From Winogradskyella vidalii (GTDB taxonomy: Bacteria > Bacteroidota > Bacteroidia > Flavobacteriales > Flavobacteriaceae): a stretch of 64,000 nt of DNA. Of the stretch, positions 42,852 to 50,685 are shown one piece after another (the stretch's first letter is position 1; every line of letters starts with the position of its first letter). Made by a program: the position numbers and the translations under genes. The notes under the pieces are model-generated. The model searched no databases. It was not told the origin of the DNA and saw only the letters and a list, made by a program, of their open reading frames with translations. The stretch covers positions 1-64,000 of the forward strand of contig NZ_JABFDG010000001.1 of the NCBI RefSeq assembly GCF_013403955.1, in the 5' to 3' direction.

Positions 42852-43709
42852 TTATAGCACATTCAACATTTGTTCTTTAATCTTTTCGAGTTCATCTTTC
42901 ATCTGAACCACTAATTTTTGCATTGGTGCATAATTAGATTTCGAACCTATAGTATTGATTTCACGACCTATTTCCTGAGATATAAAACCGAGTTTTTTTC
43001 CGTTAGAGTCGCCTGATTTTAAGGTCTTAATGAAATAATCTAAGTGATTATCTAGTCTGACTTTTTCTTCAGTAATATCAAATTTTTCGATGTAATAAAC
43101 CAATTCTTGCTCAAAACGGTTTTCATCTACCTTTTCTTTTAGGTCTGCAATACCTTTTTCTAAACGTGTTCTAACACCGTCAATACGCTCTGGGTCCATG
43201 GCAATGACTTCGTCTAACAATTGTTTAAGGGTTGTAATTCTATCTACAAAATCTTGATTTAAAGTTTCACCTTCATCTTTTCTGTAAATAACAATGTTTG
43301 TGATGGCTTCATTGATTCCTTCGGCTATTTGTGTCCATTCTTCCTCGTCAATATCATCACGTTCTGTAGTGACAGCATCAGGCAAACGAATGGCCATTTT
43401 TAGTAACTCTGTAGCGTCACCATCAACCACTTCTTTGAGTTGTTTAATGTATTCGTTTACAACGGTTTTGTTGATTTTTGAACTTGTATCTTCACCTGTG
43501 ATTTCAACAAAAAGTGAAAAATCGACCTTACCTCTCACTAAGTGCCTTGAAATCAGTTTCCTAATATCTAATTCTTTCGCACGATACATAGAAGGCATAC
43601 GAGCGTTGAGGTCAAGATTTTTACTGTTTAGTGATTTTAACTCTATAGTGATTTTTTTGGTTGGGAGCTGTAGTACAGATTTCCCATAACCTGTCATGGA
43701 TTGTATCAT
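42852..43709 (-). CDS. yicC: YicC/YloC-family endoribonuclease
   Basis: 285 residues. Starts with IQSMTGYGKSVLQL, the family signature, followed by ELKSLNSKNLDLNARMP. The C-terminal DUF1732 end is LGFISQEIGREINTIGSKSN. YicC proteins are endoribonucleases affecting stability of small RNAs. The gene is divergent from the thioesterase, with back-to-back promoter boxes between them, and is upstream of gmk. Confidence 0.93.
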   Translation of the reverse strand: MIQSMTGYGKSVLQLPTKKITIELKSLNSKNLDLNARMPSMYRAKELDIRKLISRHLVRGKVDFSLFVEITGEDTSSKINKTVVNEYIKQLKEVVDGDATELLKMAIRLPDAVTTERDDIDEEEWTQIAEGINEAITNIVIYRKDEGETLNQDFVDRITTLKQLLDEVIAMDPERIDGVRTRLEKGIADLKEKVDENRFEQELVYYIEKFDITEEKVRLDNHLDYFIKTLKSGDSNGKKLGFISQEIGREINTIGSKSNYAPMQKLVVQMKDELEKIKEQMLNVL

Positions 43710-43733
43710 TAAGACGCTTTAATTAAAGTTGTG

Positions 43734-43741
43734 CAAAGGTA
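43734..43741 (-). promoter_or_regulatory. candidate -7 box for yicC-gmk
   Basis: The minus strand reads TACCTTTG, 25 bp before the yicC start. Confidence 0.45.
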
Positions 43742-43810
43742 CAAAATTCAATGTTTATAGCGATGGATTAAAAATTTTACAAACTATTATGCATGCATAG
43801 GTTACTTTCA

Positions 43811-43818
43811 TAACTTTG
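43811..43818 (+). promoter_or_regulatory. candidate -7 box for the thioesterase gene
   Basis: TAACTTTG, 26 bp before ATG 43844. It makes the in-frame TTG at 43820 too early to be the start. Confidence 0.45.
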
Positions 43819-43843
43819 TTTGATAAAAGAAAAAGGAATAAAG

Positions 43844-44323
43844 ATGTATAAAAAACAATTTGAAATTCGCTGGAGCGATGTTGATGCTAATGGGCATTTA
43901 GCTAATTCTGCATATACCAATTTTATGAGTCACGCTAGGATGGCTTTTTTTACTGAGAAGGGGTTTACGATGCCAGAGATAATGAAATTCAATGTTGGTC
44001 CTGTGGTGTTTTATGAACACATGTATTATTTTAAGGAATCATTTCTTGGAACACCAATTACGGTAACTATTGAGGTGTCTGGTTTAAGTGAAGATGGTAT
44101 GTTGTTTATGTTTGAACACAATTTTTATAACCATAAAGGCGAGCATTTAGCCTATTGCGAAATGCAAGGGGCTTGGATAGATTTAAAAGCGCGTAAACTA
44201 ACTGCTTTACCAGGGGTTTTATTAGAATTGGCGCACAAGTTTCCTAAGTCTGAAAGCTTTAAAGTGTTAACTAAAGAAGATACTCGTAAGCATGGGGTGA
44301 AACCTAAGGCGATGAAATTATAA
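43844..44323 (+). CDS. hot-dog-fold acyl-CoA thioesterase
   Basis: 159 residues from ATG 43844 (MYKKQFEIRWSDVDANGH), preceded by AAAGGA. The hot-dog signature RWSDVDANGHLANSAYTNFM contains the catalytic Asp, as in 4-hydroxybenzoyl-CoA thioesterase-like proteins; the central helix HARMAFFTEKGF follows, then FKESFLGTPITVTIEVSGL. It would hydrolyse a medium or short acyl-CoA; substrate unknown. Cytoplasmic and monocistronic, with a terminator after it. Confidence 0.88.
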   Translation: MYKKQFEIRWSDVDANGHLANSAYTNFMSHARMAFFTEKGFTMPEIMKFNVGPVVFYEHMYYFKESFLGTPITVTIEVSGLSEDGMLFMFEHNFYNHKGEHLAYCEMQGAWIDLKARKLTALPGVLLELAHKFPKSESFKVLTKEDTRKHGVKPKAMKL

Positions 44324-44335
44324 AATCAATGCTTA

Positions 44336-44376
44336 AAAGACCTCAAGGGTTTTTTAAATCTTTGAGGTCTAAAATT
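44336..44376 (+). terminator. terminator-like repeat after the thioesterase gene
   Basis: agacctcaa (44338-44346) pairs perfectly with ttgaggtct (44362-44370) around a T-rich loop. The form (gacctcaagg...ttgaggtc) resembles the cctgcaaggtt/accttgtagg repeats at 56452-56530, so it may be a dispersed repeat serving as a terminator. A degenerate attcctgc-type palindrome follows at 44384-44404. Confidence 0.6.
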
Positions 44377-44406
44377 TTATAAGATACCTGTTTTTGCAGG
44401 AATTAG

Positions 44407-45540
44407 TTATTTAAAAACCGAATGTTGCTTAAAGGATTTTATGTTCACATTCTGTATAAATGGCCTTAATATCTGATTAGGTAAATACCGTTTATGTTTA
44501 CAGTAGCAAGTCAATTCTTTTGGCTTTGCGCCAAGGGTACTTTTAATTTCAGAGGCGGTTCTACCTAAGTTAATCTGCTTTGTTTTTAATTTAATTCCTA
44601 AGCGAACATAGTCGTTTAAAATTCTTGGATAGATAGCATATTCTTTGTTTTTGGAATAATCGATTCCAATAAAATGGGCATCAAGATGGGTTCCGTTTTG
44701 CATGGCAGATAGAAAACCTACTAATTTTTCTTCTAGAAAATAGCCTTGGACTATAAATTCATCTTTAAAAGCTTTTTTAAGATGAATATAGGTGTCAAGG
44801 TTTAATATTTGCGCATTAAAATCGGCATTCTCTATCGTGTTTTGATAAAGGTTTTGTAATTCGTTTTTGTGAATTTTAATAGTCTCTTCAGAAAATGATT
44901 TTGTGACTAAAGTTTCACTTTTCGCATCAGCCCTATTGGCTTTTACGCGATATTTAGATTTTAAGGCTTTGGTATAATCTTCAAAAGAATGCCATTCGGG
45001 TTTTAGTGTGATAATCATGTTAGGTTCCACTTGCATGGCTGTGTAGGCTTCAACTTTAAGATGATTTGTAATAGGTAGTGATTCATTTTCAAAATCCTTT
45101 ACAAAAATGGCACTGAGGTTTTTAGTGCTTTTTGAAAGCTGTTTTACCGCTTTAGAAATGGCTTTAAAAGTGTCATTTTTATTTTCACCATCTTTTAAAA
45201 AGGTCCCATATTCACCACTTAAAAAGATATTGCCGCAGAATAAAATACGTAGGTGATTATTGCAAAACATATTGTTTACCGTACATCTAATATGATCCGA
45301 CATACTAATGTTTTTAGTAATAGTTTCTACACCAATAGTGACTATTTGTGTATTAGCAAAAGCTACGGGTTTTTCATTTTGTAAAATAAATATATAATTG
45401 AATTCTATATTGGTATTGGCTATTTCAAAAGCATTTAAAAATTCGGGAGAATAATAAATGTTGTTAGCGCATTCTAGACTATTCCAATAAGATTTTGGAA
45501 TAGCAGCTACCGTTTTAAACACTACAGAGGAATAGGGCAA
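44407..45540 (-). CDS. GNAT-type acyltransferase (BioF2/FemAB-like)
   Basis: 377 residues. The C-terminal half has a BioF2-like acyltransferase pattern: FEDYTKALKSKYRVKANRAD, then LNLDTYIHLKKAFKDEFIVQ, GYFLEEKLVGFLSAMQNGT, LDAHFIGIDYSKNKEYAIYP, and IKLKTKQINLGRTASEIKS. The N-terminal half is a related but weaker copy. Such proteins transfer acyl or aminoacyl groups to small molecules or peptidoglycan precursors. No signal peptide. It stands downstream of the Spx/ArsC-like gene, 39 bp away. Substrate unknown. Confidence 0.75.
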   Translation of the reverse strand: MPYSSVVFKTVAAIPKSYWNSLECANNIYYSPEFLNAFEIANTNIEFNYIFILQNEKPVAFANTQIVTIGVETITKNISMSDHIRCTVNNMFCNNHLRILFCGNIFLSGEYGTFLKDGENKNDTFKAISKAVKQLSKSTKNLSAIFVKDFENESLPITNHLKVEAYTAMQVEPNMIITLKPEWHSFEDYTKALKSKYRVKANRADAKSETLVTKSFSEETIKIHKNELQNLYQNTIENADFNAQILNLDTYIHLKKAFKDEFIVQGYFLEEKLVGFLSAMQNGTHLDAHFIGIDYSKNKEYAIYPRILNDYVRLGIKLKTKQINLGRTASEIKSTLGAKPKELTCYCKHKRYLPNQILRPFIQNVNIKSFKQHSVFK

Positions 45541-45579
45541 ATTATGTTGCTTTTTTTTAGCGGTGAGTAGGTTAGATTT

Positions 45580-45936
45580 TTAGGATTGATGAATAGCTAG
45601 TTTCGCAGCTTCTACTGTTTTCTTTGAATTACCTATAAATATTTGGTTATTAACTAATAAAACTGGTCGTTTTAGAAAGGTATAATGTTCTAAAATGTAG
45701 GTTTTATAATCAGATTCAGTTAGCGATTTTTCTTTTAAGCCTAATTCTTTATATAGTCTAGCACGTTTACTAAACAGGTTCTCGTAACTACCTGTAAGTT
45801 CGTGCATGTCTTCAATCTGTTGCTCAGTAATAGGCTCTGTTTTTATATCTTGACGTTGAAAGTCTTCAGGTAAATTCAGCTCATTTATAATTCGTGTGCA
45901 GGTATTACAACTGTTTAAATAGTATATTTTGTTCAT
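45580..45936 (-). CDS. ArsC/Spx-family thioredoxin-fold protein
   Basis: 118 residues from ATG 45936 (MNKIYYLNSCNTCTRI); the earlier frame start adds seven unlikely residues. The redox motif CNTC sits near residue 10, followed by DFQRQDIKTEPITEQQIE, and FLKRPVLLVNNQIFIGN near the end (Arg-Pro-Val as in ArsC/Spx). The family includes arsenate reductases and the Spx regulator. Without ars genes nearby an arsenic role is not supported. Cytoplasmic. Confidence 0.85.
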   Translation of the reverse strand: MNKIYYLNSCNTCTRIINELNLPEDFQRQDIKTEPITEQQIEDMHELTGSYENLFSKRARLYKELGLKEKSLTESDYKTYILEHYTFLKRPVLLVNNQIFIGNSKKTVEAAKLAIHQS

Positions 45937-46045
45937 GGTATTATCATTTGTGTGCAACTTGTAAAGTTAGCGTCTTTAAAATTGAAAAGTTGTCTTTAAG
46001 GAAGTCTGAAGATAACTTAAATAAGTGCAAATATTGAAAATGAAT

Positions 46046-46771
46046 TTAATCGACTTTTAAATAAGGCTCGACCTCGCTGTAAGGAATCATAAACTCGGTG
46101 TAACCTCTATCGTAAGATGCTACTTCATAAACATTGTAAAGTAAGACCAAACCGTCTTCACTAAATCCGATGTTTTCTGGTAAATGAAAGGGCTCTCCAA
46201 AAAAGAAATCTTCCATTTTAAGGTTATTGTCTTTAGTAATTAGTGATTTTTCAAAGTGTTCTTCAGCTAATGTTTTAAAGTCGTCCTTTTGAGTTATTAA
46301 ATCGTCAAAATTTAAAACCTCACCAGTTTTAGCATCTAAATTGAGAAATTTAATTTTATCATTACCATGTGCACCACCTTTAAATTCGTAAGTGCTTATC
46401 GCTAGTGTAATAACGGATTCAGATTGATAGCTTAATTCGGTTTCAATATGAAGTTCCCAAATCGGTTCAGTAACCTCTGAAAATTCATTTTTGAAGGTAA
46501 GGTACTCATTATTAAATGCTTCTAATACTGCATTTAAATCCGATTTTTTTTCTGGTGTATTTAAAGTTTCAATAATGGCTTTCTCAACATTTGTATTAAT
46601 AGTTTTGCTGAGGTCTGAGTTTCCTATAGCCTTGCTGTAAACTGCTGAAATTTCAGCTTCAAAAGAGGTTTCAACAGCTGTAGTTTCAAAACTCGCTGGT
46701 TTAATTTCTGAATCACAGGCGATTAAAAACAAGGTGAGAATGAAAAAAGGGATTATTCGTTTCAAAGTCAT
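46046..46771 (-). CDS. DUF3298/DUF4163 lipoprotein
   Basis: 241 residues from ATG 46771 (MTLKRIIPFFILTLFLIACD), with a lipobox ending ACDSE; the frame extends upstream but the signal begins here. The mature part has EFSEVTEPIWELHIETELSY and TYEFKGGAHGNDKIKFLNLD; GGAHGN is typical of DUF3298 proteins. Such domains occur in envelope proteins, including deacetylase accessory parts and RsiV-type anti-sigma factors. There is no catalytic domain here. It is divergent from the cystathionine synthase-like gene. Confidence 0.85.
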   Translation of the reverse strand: MTLKRIIPFFILTLFLIACDSEIKPASFETTAVETSFEAEISAVYSKAIGNSDLSKTINTNVEKAIIETLNTPEKKSDLNAVLEAFNNEYLTFKNEFSEVTEPIWELHIETELSYQSESVITLAISTYEFKGGAHGNDKIKFLNLDAKTGEVLNFDDLITQKDDFKTLAEEHFEKSLITKDNNLKMEDFFFGEPFHLPENIGFSEDGLVLLYNVYEVASYDRGYTEFMIPYSEVEPYLKVD

Positions 46772-46917
46772 TGAGGTTATGTTAAACATACAATAAAGGT
46801 ATTGTTTAGATTTCAATAGAACGAATTATCCATTAAATTTGTTGTCATACAATAGCGATAATTCTAAAAGTTAAGACACAATTAGATAAATTACGTTTCC
46901 TTTATAATTTACATTTC

Positions 46918-48057
46918 ATGAAATTCAATACAAAAACAATCCATGGTGGCCAAAAACCCGATGCAGCTTACGGTGCGGTAATGCCTCCAATTTATCAGAC
47001 GTCTACTTATGCACAATCGACTCCTGGAGGTCATAAAGGTTTTGAATATTCACGTTCAGGAAATCCCACACGTCAGGCTTTAGAACAAGCTTTTGCAAGC
47101 TTAGAAAACGGGAATTATGGTTTGGCATTTGGTTCTGGTTTAGCAGCTATTGATGCGGTTTTAAAATTATTAAAACCAGGTGACGAAGTGGTATCAACTA
47201 GTGATATATATGGTGGTACTTATCGTTTGTTTACGAAGATATTCGAGGATTTTGGTATTGTATTTCATTTTATAGGGATGGAAAATGCAGACATTATTGA
47301 AGACTATATTAATAGCAATACAAAGCTTATTTGGGTAGAAACGCCAACTAATCCGTTACTTAATATTATTGATATTGGAGCGGTTGCTAAAATTGCTAAT
47401 AAACATCATATCCTTCTTGCTGTAGATAACACTTTTGCCACGCCATATTTGCAACAGCCTTTAGATTTAGGTGCCGACATTGTAATGCATTCGGCAACTA
47501 AATATTTGGGAGGACATAGTGATTTGGTGATGGGTGCATTAGTGGTTAAGGACAAAGATTTGGCAGATCGCTTGTGTTTTATTCAGAGGGCGAGTGGTGC
47601 TATATGTGGCCCTCAAGATTCGTTTCTGGCGCTAAGAGGCATAAAAACCTTACACGTACGTATGCAACGGCATTGTGAAAATGCGAGTGTTGTGGCGACA
47701 TATTTAGAGCAGCATCCTAAAATTGAACATGTCTATTGGCCGGGTTTTAAAAATCATCCCAATCATGATATCGCAAAACTACAAATGAGCGGTTTTGGCG
47801 GGATGCTTTCTTTTACGACCAAAGGCAATAACTATAAAGAAGCGATTAAAATTGTTGAGAATTTAAAAGTATTTACCCTTGCGGAGTCGTTAGGTGGTGT
47901 AGAGTCTTTAGCGGGACATCCGGCAAGTATGACACATGCAAGTATTCCAAGAGAAGAACGCGAAAAGCTAGGCGTTGTAGATTCGCTAATAAGATTAAGT
48001 GTTGGTATAGAAGATGAAGCCGATTTAATTGCCGATTTAGAACAGGCAATAGGCTAA
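46918..48057 (+). CDS. metB: cystathionine gamma-synthase-like PLP enzyme
   Basis: 379 residues with the Cys/Met-metabolism PLP family signatures: MPPIYQTSTYAQSTPGGHKG, EYSRSGNPTR, YGGTYRLF, ETPTNPLLNI, AVDNTFATPYLQQP, and the PLP lysine in HSATKYLGGHSD, then SLGGVESLAGHPASMTHAS. It could act as cystathionine gamma-synthase or gamma-lyase; the motifs do not separate these. It is monocistronic with a terminator. No SAM riboswitch is visible upstream. Confidence 0.92.
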   Translation: MKFNTKTIHGGQKPDAAYGAVMPPIYQTSTYAQSTPGGHKGFEYSRSGNPTRQALEQAFASLENGNYGLAFGSGLAAIDAVLKLLKPGDEVVSTSDIYGGTYRLFTKIFEDFGIVFHFIGMENADIIEDYINSNTKLIWVETPTNPLLNIIDIGAVAKIANKHHILLAVDNTFATPYLQQPLDLGADIVMHSATKYLGGHSDLVMGALVVKDKDLADRLCFIQRASGAICGPQDSFLALRGIKTLHVRMQRHCENASVVATYLEQHPKIEHVYWPGFKNHPNHDIAKLQMSGFGGMLSFTTKGNNYKEAIKIVENLKVFTLAESLGGVESLAGHPASMTHASIPREEREKLGVVDSLIRLSVGIEDEADLIADLEQAIG

Positions 48058-48083
48058 TTGAGAATGGCCATTTAATATGATAA

Positions 48084-48116
48084 AAAAAGACCAAATTTTA
48101 CGATTTGGTCTTTTTG
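48084..48116. terminator. terminator between the cystathionine enzyme and the barrel gene
   Basis: aaaaagaccaaat (48084-48096) pairs with atttggtcttttt (48103-48115), a perfect 13-bp stem usable on both strands. Confidence 0.88.
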
Positions 48117-48143
48117 TGTATTGTATGTTTTGTTTATAGCTTT

Positions 48144-48926
48144 TTAATCTAGATAATGGATATAACCAAAATTTAACCAAACTAGCCAATCATTAGTTTT
48201 ATTAGAATCTAATTGGTGGTCTAGTCCATCAGATTTGTCATTAAAAAAGCTTTGGAATTTTAAGTCAACTACCAAATCGGACATTCTAGTAAGATTGTAT
48301 CTTGTGCCAATACTACTCACAATAGACCATGTTGAGCCACTTATATCACTTACAGAACCAGGTTCCCAGCTTGGGTAAAAATTATTAGCATTATCAATAT
48401 TTTGGTCACCATATGTGGTACTTACACTCGGGGCATAAGAGACATATTGAGCACCTAAACTTATATAAGGCGCAAAAGAAGTTTCTCCATAGGAGTAATC
48501 TCTAATGCTTAGTGGGAAGAATTCTAATTGTGCACCTAAATTCCAGTTTTGAGCTTCTCCAGAATGTGCTTTTAATTTATCTGCACTAGAACCTTCTCGA
48601 TCTACCCATGTACCATAATGATTTAGAGTGGTCTTATTCCAAGAAAGTTCAGCACGTACTTTAAAATGATCTCTAAAGTAATTGTCCCTTGAGCGGTAAC
48701 TGTAATTAGAACGGTAGTCAAAGTTCATATAGTATACTAAACCAATACCGAATCCTATATTACCAGAGTTTGTTTCAAAGTCATAACGTTCACCAAAGTC
48801 AGATTGATAAGCTAATGGACCAGCAACGACTCCGACTTCATGAGAAAACCCTAATTGTGCGTAACTTAATTGCATTGTAAACAAAAATGCAAACGGAATA
48901 ATTAGATTTTTTATATTTAATGTCAT
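48144..48926 (-). CDS. outer-membrane beta-barrel protein, THC0290_0291-like
   Basis: 260 residues from ATG 48926 (MTLNIKNLIIPFAFLF), with a signal peptide ending LSYAQ. Long amphipathic strands follow, with a conserved-looking start GFSHEVGVVAGPLAYQSDFG and end DWLVWLNFGYIHYLD. I associate this pattern with a flavobacterial barrel family annotated THC0290_0291, from memory and unverified. It would be an 8- to 12-stranded outer-membrane barrel. Monocistronic. Function unknown. Confidence 0.75.
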   Translation of the reverse strand: MTLNIKNLIIPFAFLFTMQLSYAQLGFSHEVGVVAGPLAYQSDFGERYDFETNSGNIGFGIGLVYYMNFDYRSNYSYRSRDNYFRDHFKVRAELSWNKTTLNHYGTWVDREGSSADKLKAHSGEAQNWNLGAQLEFFPLSIRDYSYGETSFAPYISLGAQYVSYAPSVSTTYGDQNIDNANNFYPSWEPGSVSDISGSTWSIVSSIGTRYNLTRMSDLVVDLKFQSFFNDKSDGLDHQLDSNKTNDWLVWLNFGYIHYLD

Positions 48927-49081
48927 GTCAATTTCAAATTGAAACTCTTTAGAGAGCAAATATATAAAAACTCGACGAAATACAAAGTAAAACGGATGAA
49001 ATGCGCATTTTATGATTGTTTTTAGAAATAAATTATTAATAATTTAAAAAAATTAGACCAGAAAAATAAAAAATTAACGCT

Positions 49082-49089
49082 TACTTTTG
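49082..49089 (+). promoter_or_regulatory. candidate -7 box for gdhA
   Basis: TACTTTTG. The start codon is 130 bp further, so a leader of about 120 bases is implied, longer than for neighbouring genes. Confidence 0.4.
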
Positions 49090-49218
49090 TAGGATAAGCA
49101 ATATCGAGACAATATATTATAAATTTCTAGACTATTGCATAAATAGATCTGTTTTTATGTGAGATTTTTTTTTGAGCGAGATTTTAACCTTAAAATTCAG
49201 ATCGTAAAATCATAAATA

Positions 49219-50562
49219 ATGAAAGATAAAATAGATGCTTTTCTAAATGTTGTTAAAGACCGAAATGGTCATGAGCCAGAGTTTTTACAAGCTGTTCAAG
49301 AAGTTGCAGAAACGGTTATTCCTTATATTGAAACACACCAAATATATCAAGGAAAAAAGATTCTTCTAAGAATGGTAGAACCTGAACGATTAATTTCTTT
49401 CAGAGTCAGCTGGATTGATGATTCAGGAGAAATACAAGTTAATCGTGGTTATAGAATTCAAATGAACTCGGCCATCGGTCCTTATAAAGGCGGGTTGCGT
49501 TTTCATCCAACGGTTAATGCTAGTATTTTAAAATTTTTAGCTTTTGAGCAAGTGTTTAAAAATGCTTTAACCACTTTGCCAATGGGTGGTGGTAAGGGAG
49601 GGTCAGACTTTGATCCTAAAGGAAAGTCTGATAATGAAATCATGAATTTTTGCCAAGCATTTATGAGTGAGTTATTCAAGTATATCGGGCCTAATACAGA
49701 TGTGCCAGCGGGAGATATTGGTGTAGGCGGAAGAGAAATTGGCTATATGTTTGGAATGTATAAAAAATTAAAAAATGAATTTACCGGCGTTCTTACAGGA
49801 AAGGGAGCTTCTTGGGGTGGCTCTTTAATACGACCAGAAGCAACAGGTTATGGTAACGTTTATTTTGCAGCCAATATGCTAAGCAGACAGGAGCAATCTT
49901 TTAAAGGTAAACGTGTGCTTATTTCAGGATCAGGAAATGTTGCTCAATATGCTGCAGAAAAAGCCATTGAATTAGGTGCTATTGTTTTAACACTATCAGA
50001 TTCTGGAGGCTATATTTATGATGAAGAAGGCATCACTGCTGAAAAATTAAAGCATGTAATGTTTATTAAAAATGACAAACGAGGACGTATAAGTGAGTAT
50101 GTAGATAAATATCCAAACGCCACGTATGTTAAAGACGCAAGACCTTGGTCTATAAAATGTGATATTGCTCTACCATGCGCCACTCAAAATGAATTAAATG
50201 GCGAGGAAGCTAAGCAACTTATTAAAAATGGATGTATCTGTGTATCAGAAGGTGCTAATATGCCTTCAACACCAGAAGCGATTCATGAGTTTCAAAAAGC
50301 GCATATTTTATTCTCTCCAGGAAAAGCTTCTAATGCAGGTGGTGTAGCTACTTCTGGTTTAGAGATGAGTCAAAATTCATTACGCTTAAGTTGGTCGAGA
50401 GCTGAAGTCGATGAGAAGTTAAAAGGTATTATGGAAGCTATTCACGATGCTTGTGTAACGTACGGGAAAAACGAAGATGGTTCTGTAGATTACATTAAAG
50501 GCGCTAATATTGCAGGTTTTGTAAAAGTAGCTGATGCCATGTTGGCTCAAGGTGTCGTTTAA
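49219..50562 (+). CDS. gdhA: glutamate dehydrogenase (NADP-type)
   Basis: 447 residues, the typical hexameric GDH length. Motifs: GYRIQMNSAIGPYKGGLRFH, PMGGGKGGSDFDPKG with the catalytic Lys, DVPAGDIGVGGREIGYMFG with the catalytic Asp, RPEATGYGNVYFA, and a Rossmann loop ISGSGNVAQYAAEKA. The length and Ser after the G-x-G-x-x-A-like loop favour NADP use and ammonia assimilation. Monocistronic, followed by a terminator. Secure. Confidence 0.95.
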   Translation: MKDKIDAFLNVVKDRNGHEPEFLQAVQEVAETVIPYIETHQIYQGKKILLRMVEPERLISFRVSWIDDSGEIQVNRGYRIQMNSAIGPYKGGLRFHPTVNASILKFLAFEQVFKNALTTLPMGGGKGGSDFDPKGKSDNEIMNFCQAFMSELFKYIGPNTDVPAGDIGVGGREIGYMFGMYKKLKNEFTGVLTGKGASWGGSLIRPEATGYGNVYFAANMLSRQEQSFKGKRVLISGSGNVAQYAAEKAIELGAIVLTLSDSGGYIYDEEGITAEKLKHVMFIKNDKRGRISEYVDKYPNATYVKDARPWSIKCDIALPCATQNELNGEEAKQLIKNGCICVSEGANMPSTPEAIHEFQKAHILFSPGKASNAGGVATSGLEMSQNSLRLSWSRAEVDEKLKGIMEAIHDACVTYGKNEDGSVDYIKGANIAGFVKVADAMLAQGVV

Positions 50563-50584
50563 ACGTCTTTTAGTATAATAAAAT

Positions 50585-50617
50585 AAGCTTCTGTGATTTT
50601 CATGGAGGCTTTTTTAA
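50585..50617 (+). terminator. terminator after gdhA
   Basis: aagcttc (50585-50591) pairs with gaggctt (50605-50611) including one G-U, followed by six T. Confidence 0.7.
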
Positions 50618-50659
50618 TGACATAATATATGAATAGCACAATATTATCGTTACTATTAA

Positions 50660-50667
50660 TATCTTTG
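50660..50667 (+). promoter_or_regulatory. candidate -7 box for porZ-recO
   Basis: TATCTTTG, 19 bp before the PorZ start codon. Confidence 0.45.
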
Positions 50668-50685
50668 AACAAATCTAACTGACTA

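Noticed and set aside
43820..43843. TTG start for the thioesterase
   Set aside because: It sits only two bases after the -7 box; ATG 43844 with AAAGGA before it fits better.
45580..45936. Arsenic resistance function
   Set aside because: The protein has the ArsC/Spx fold but no other ars gene is nearby.
46772..46917. SAM riboswitch upstream of the cystathionine enzyme gene
   Set aside because: No multi-stem structure or terminator could be found in the short AT-rich leader.
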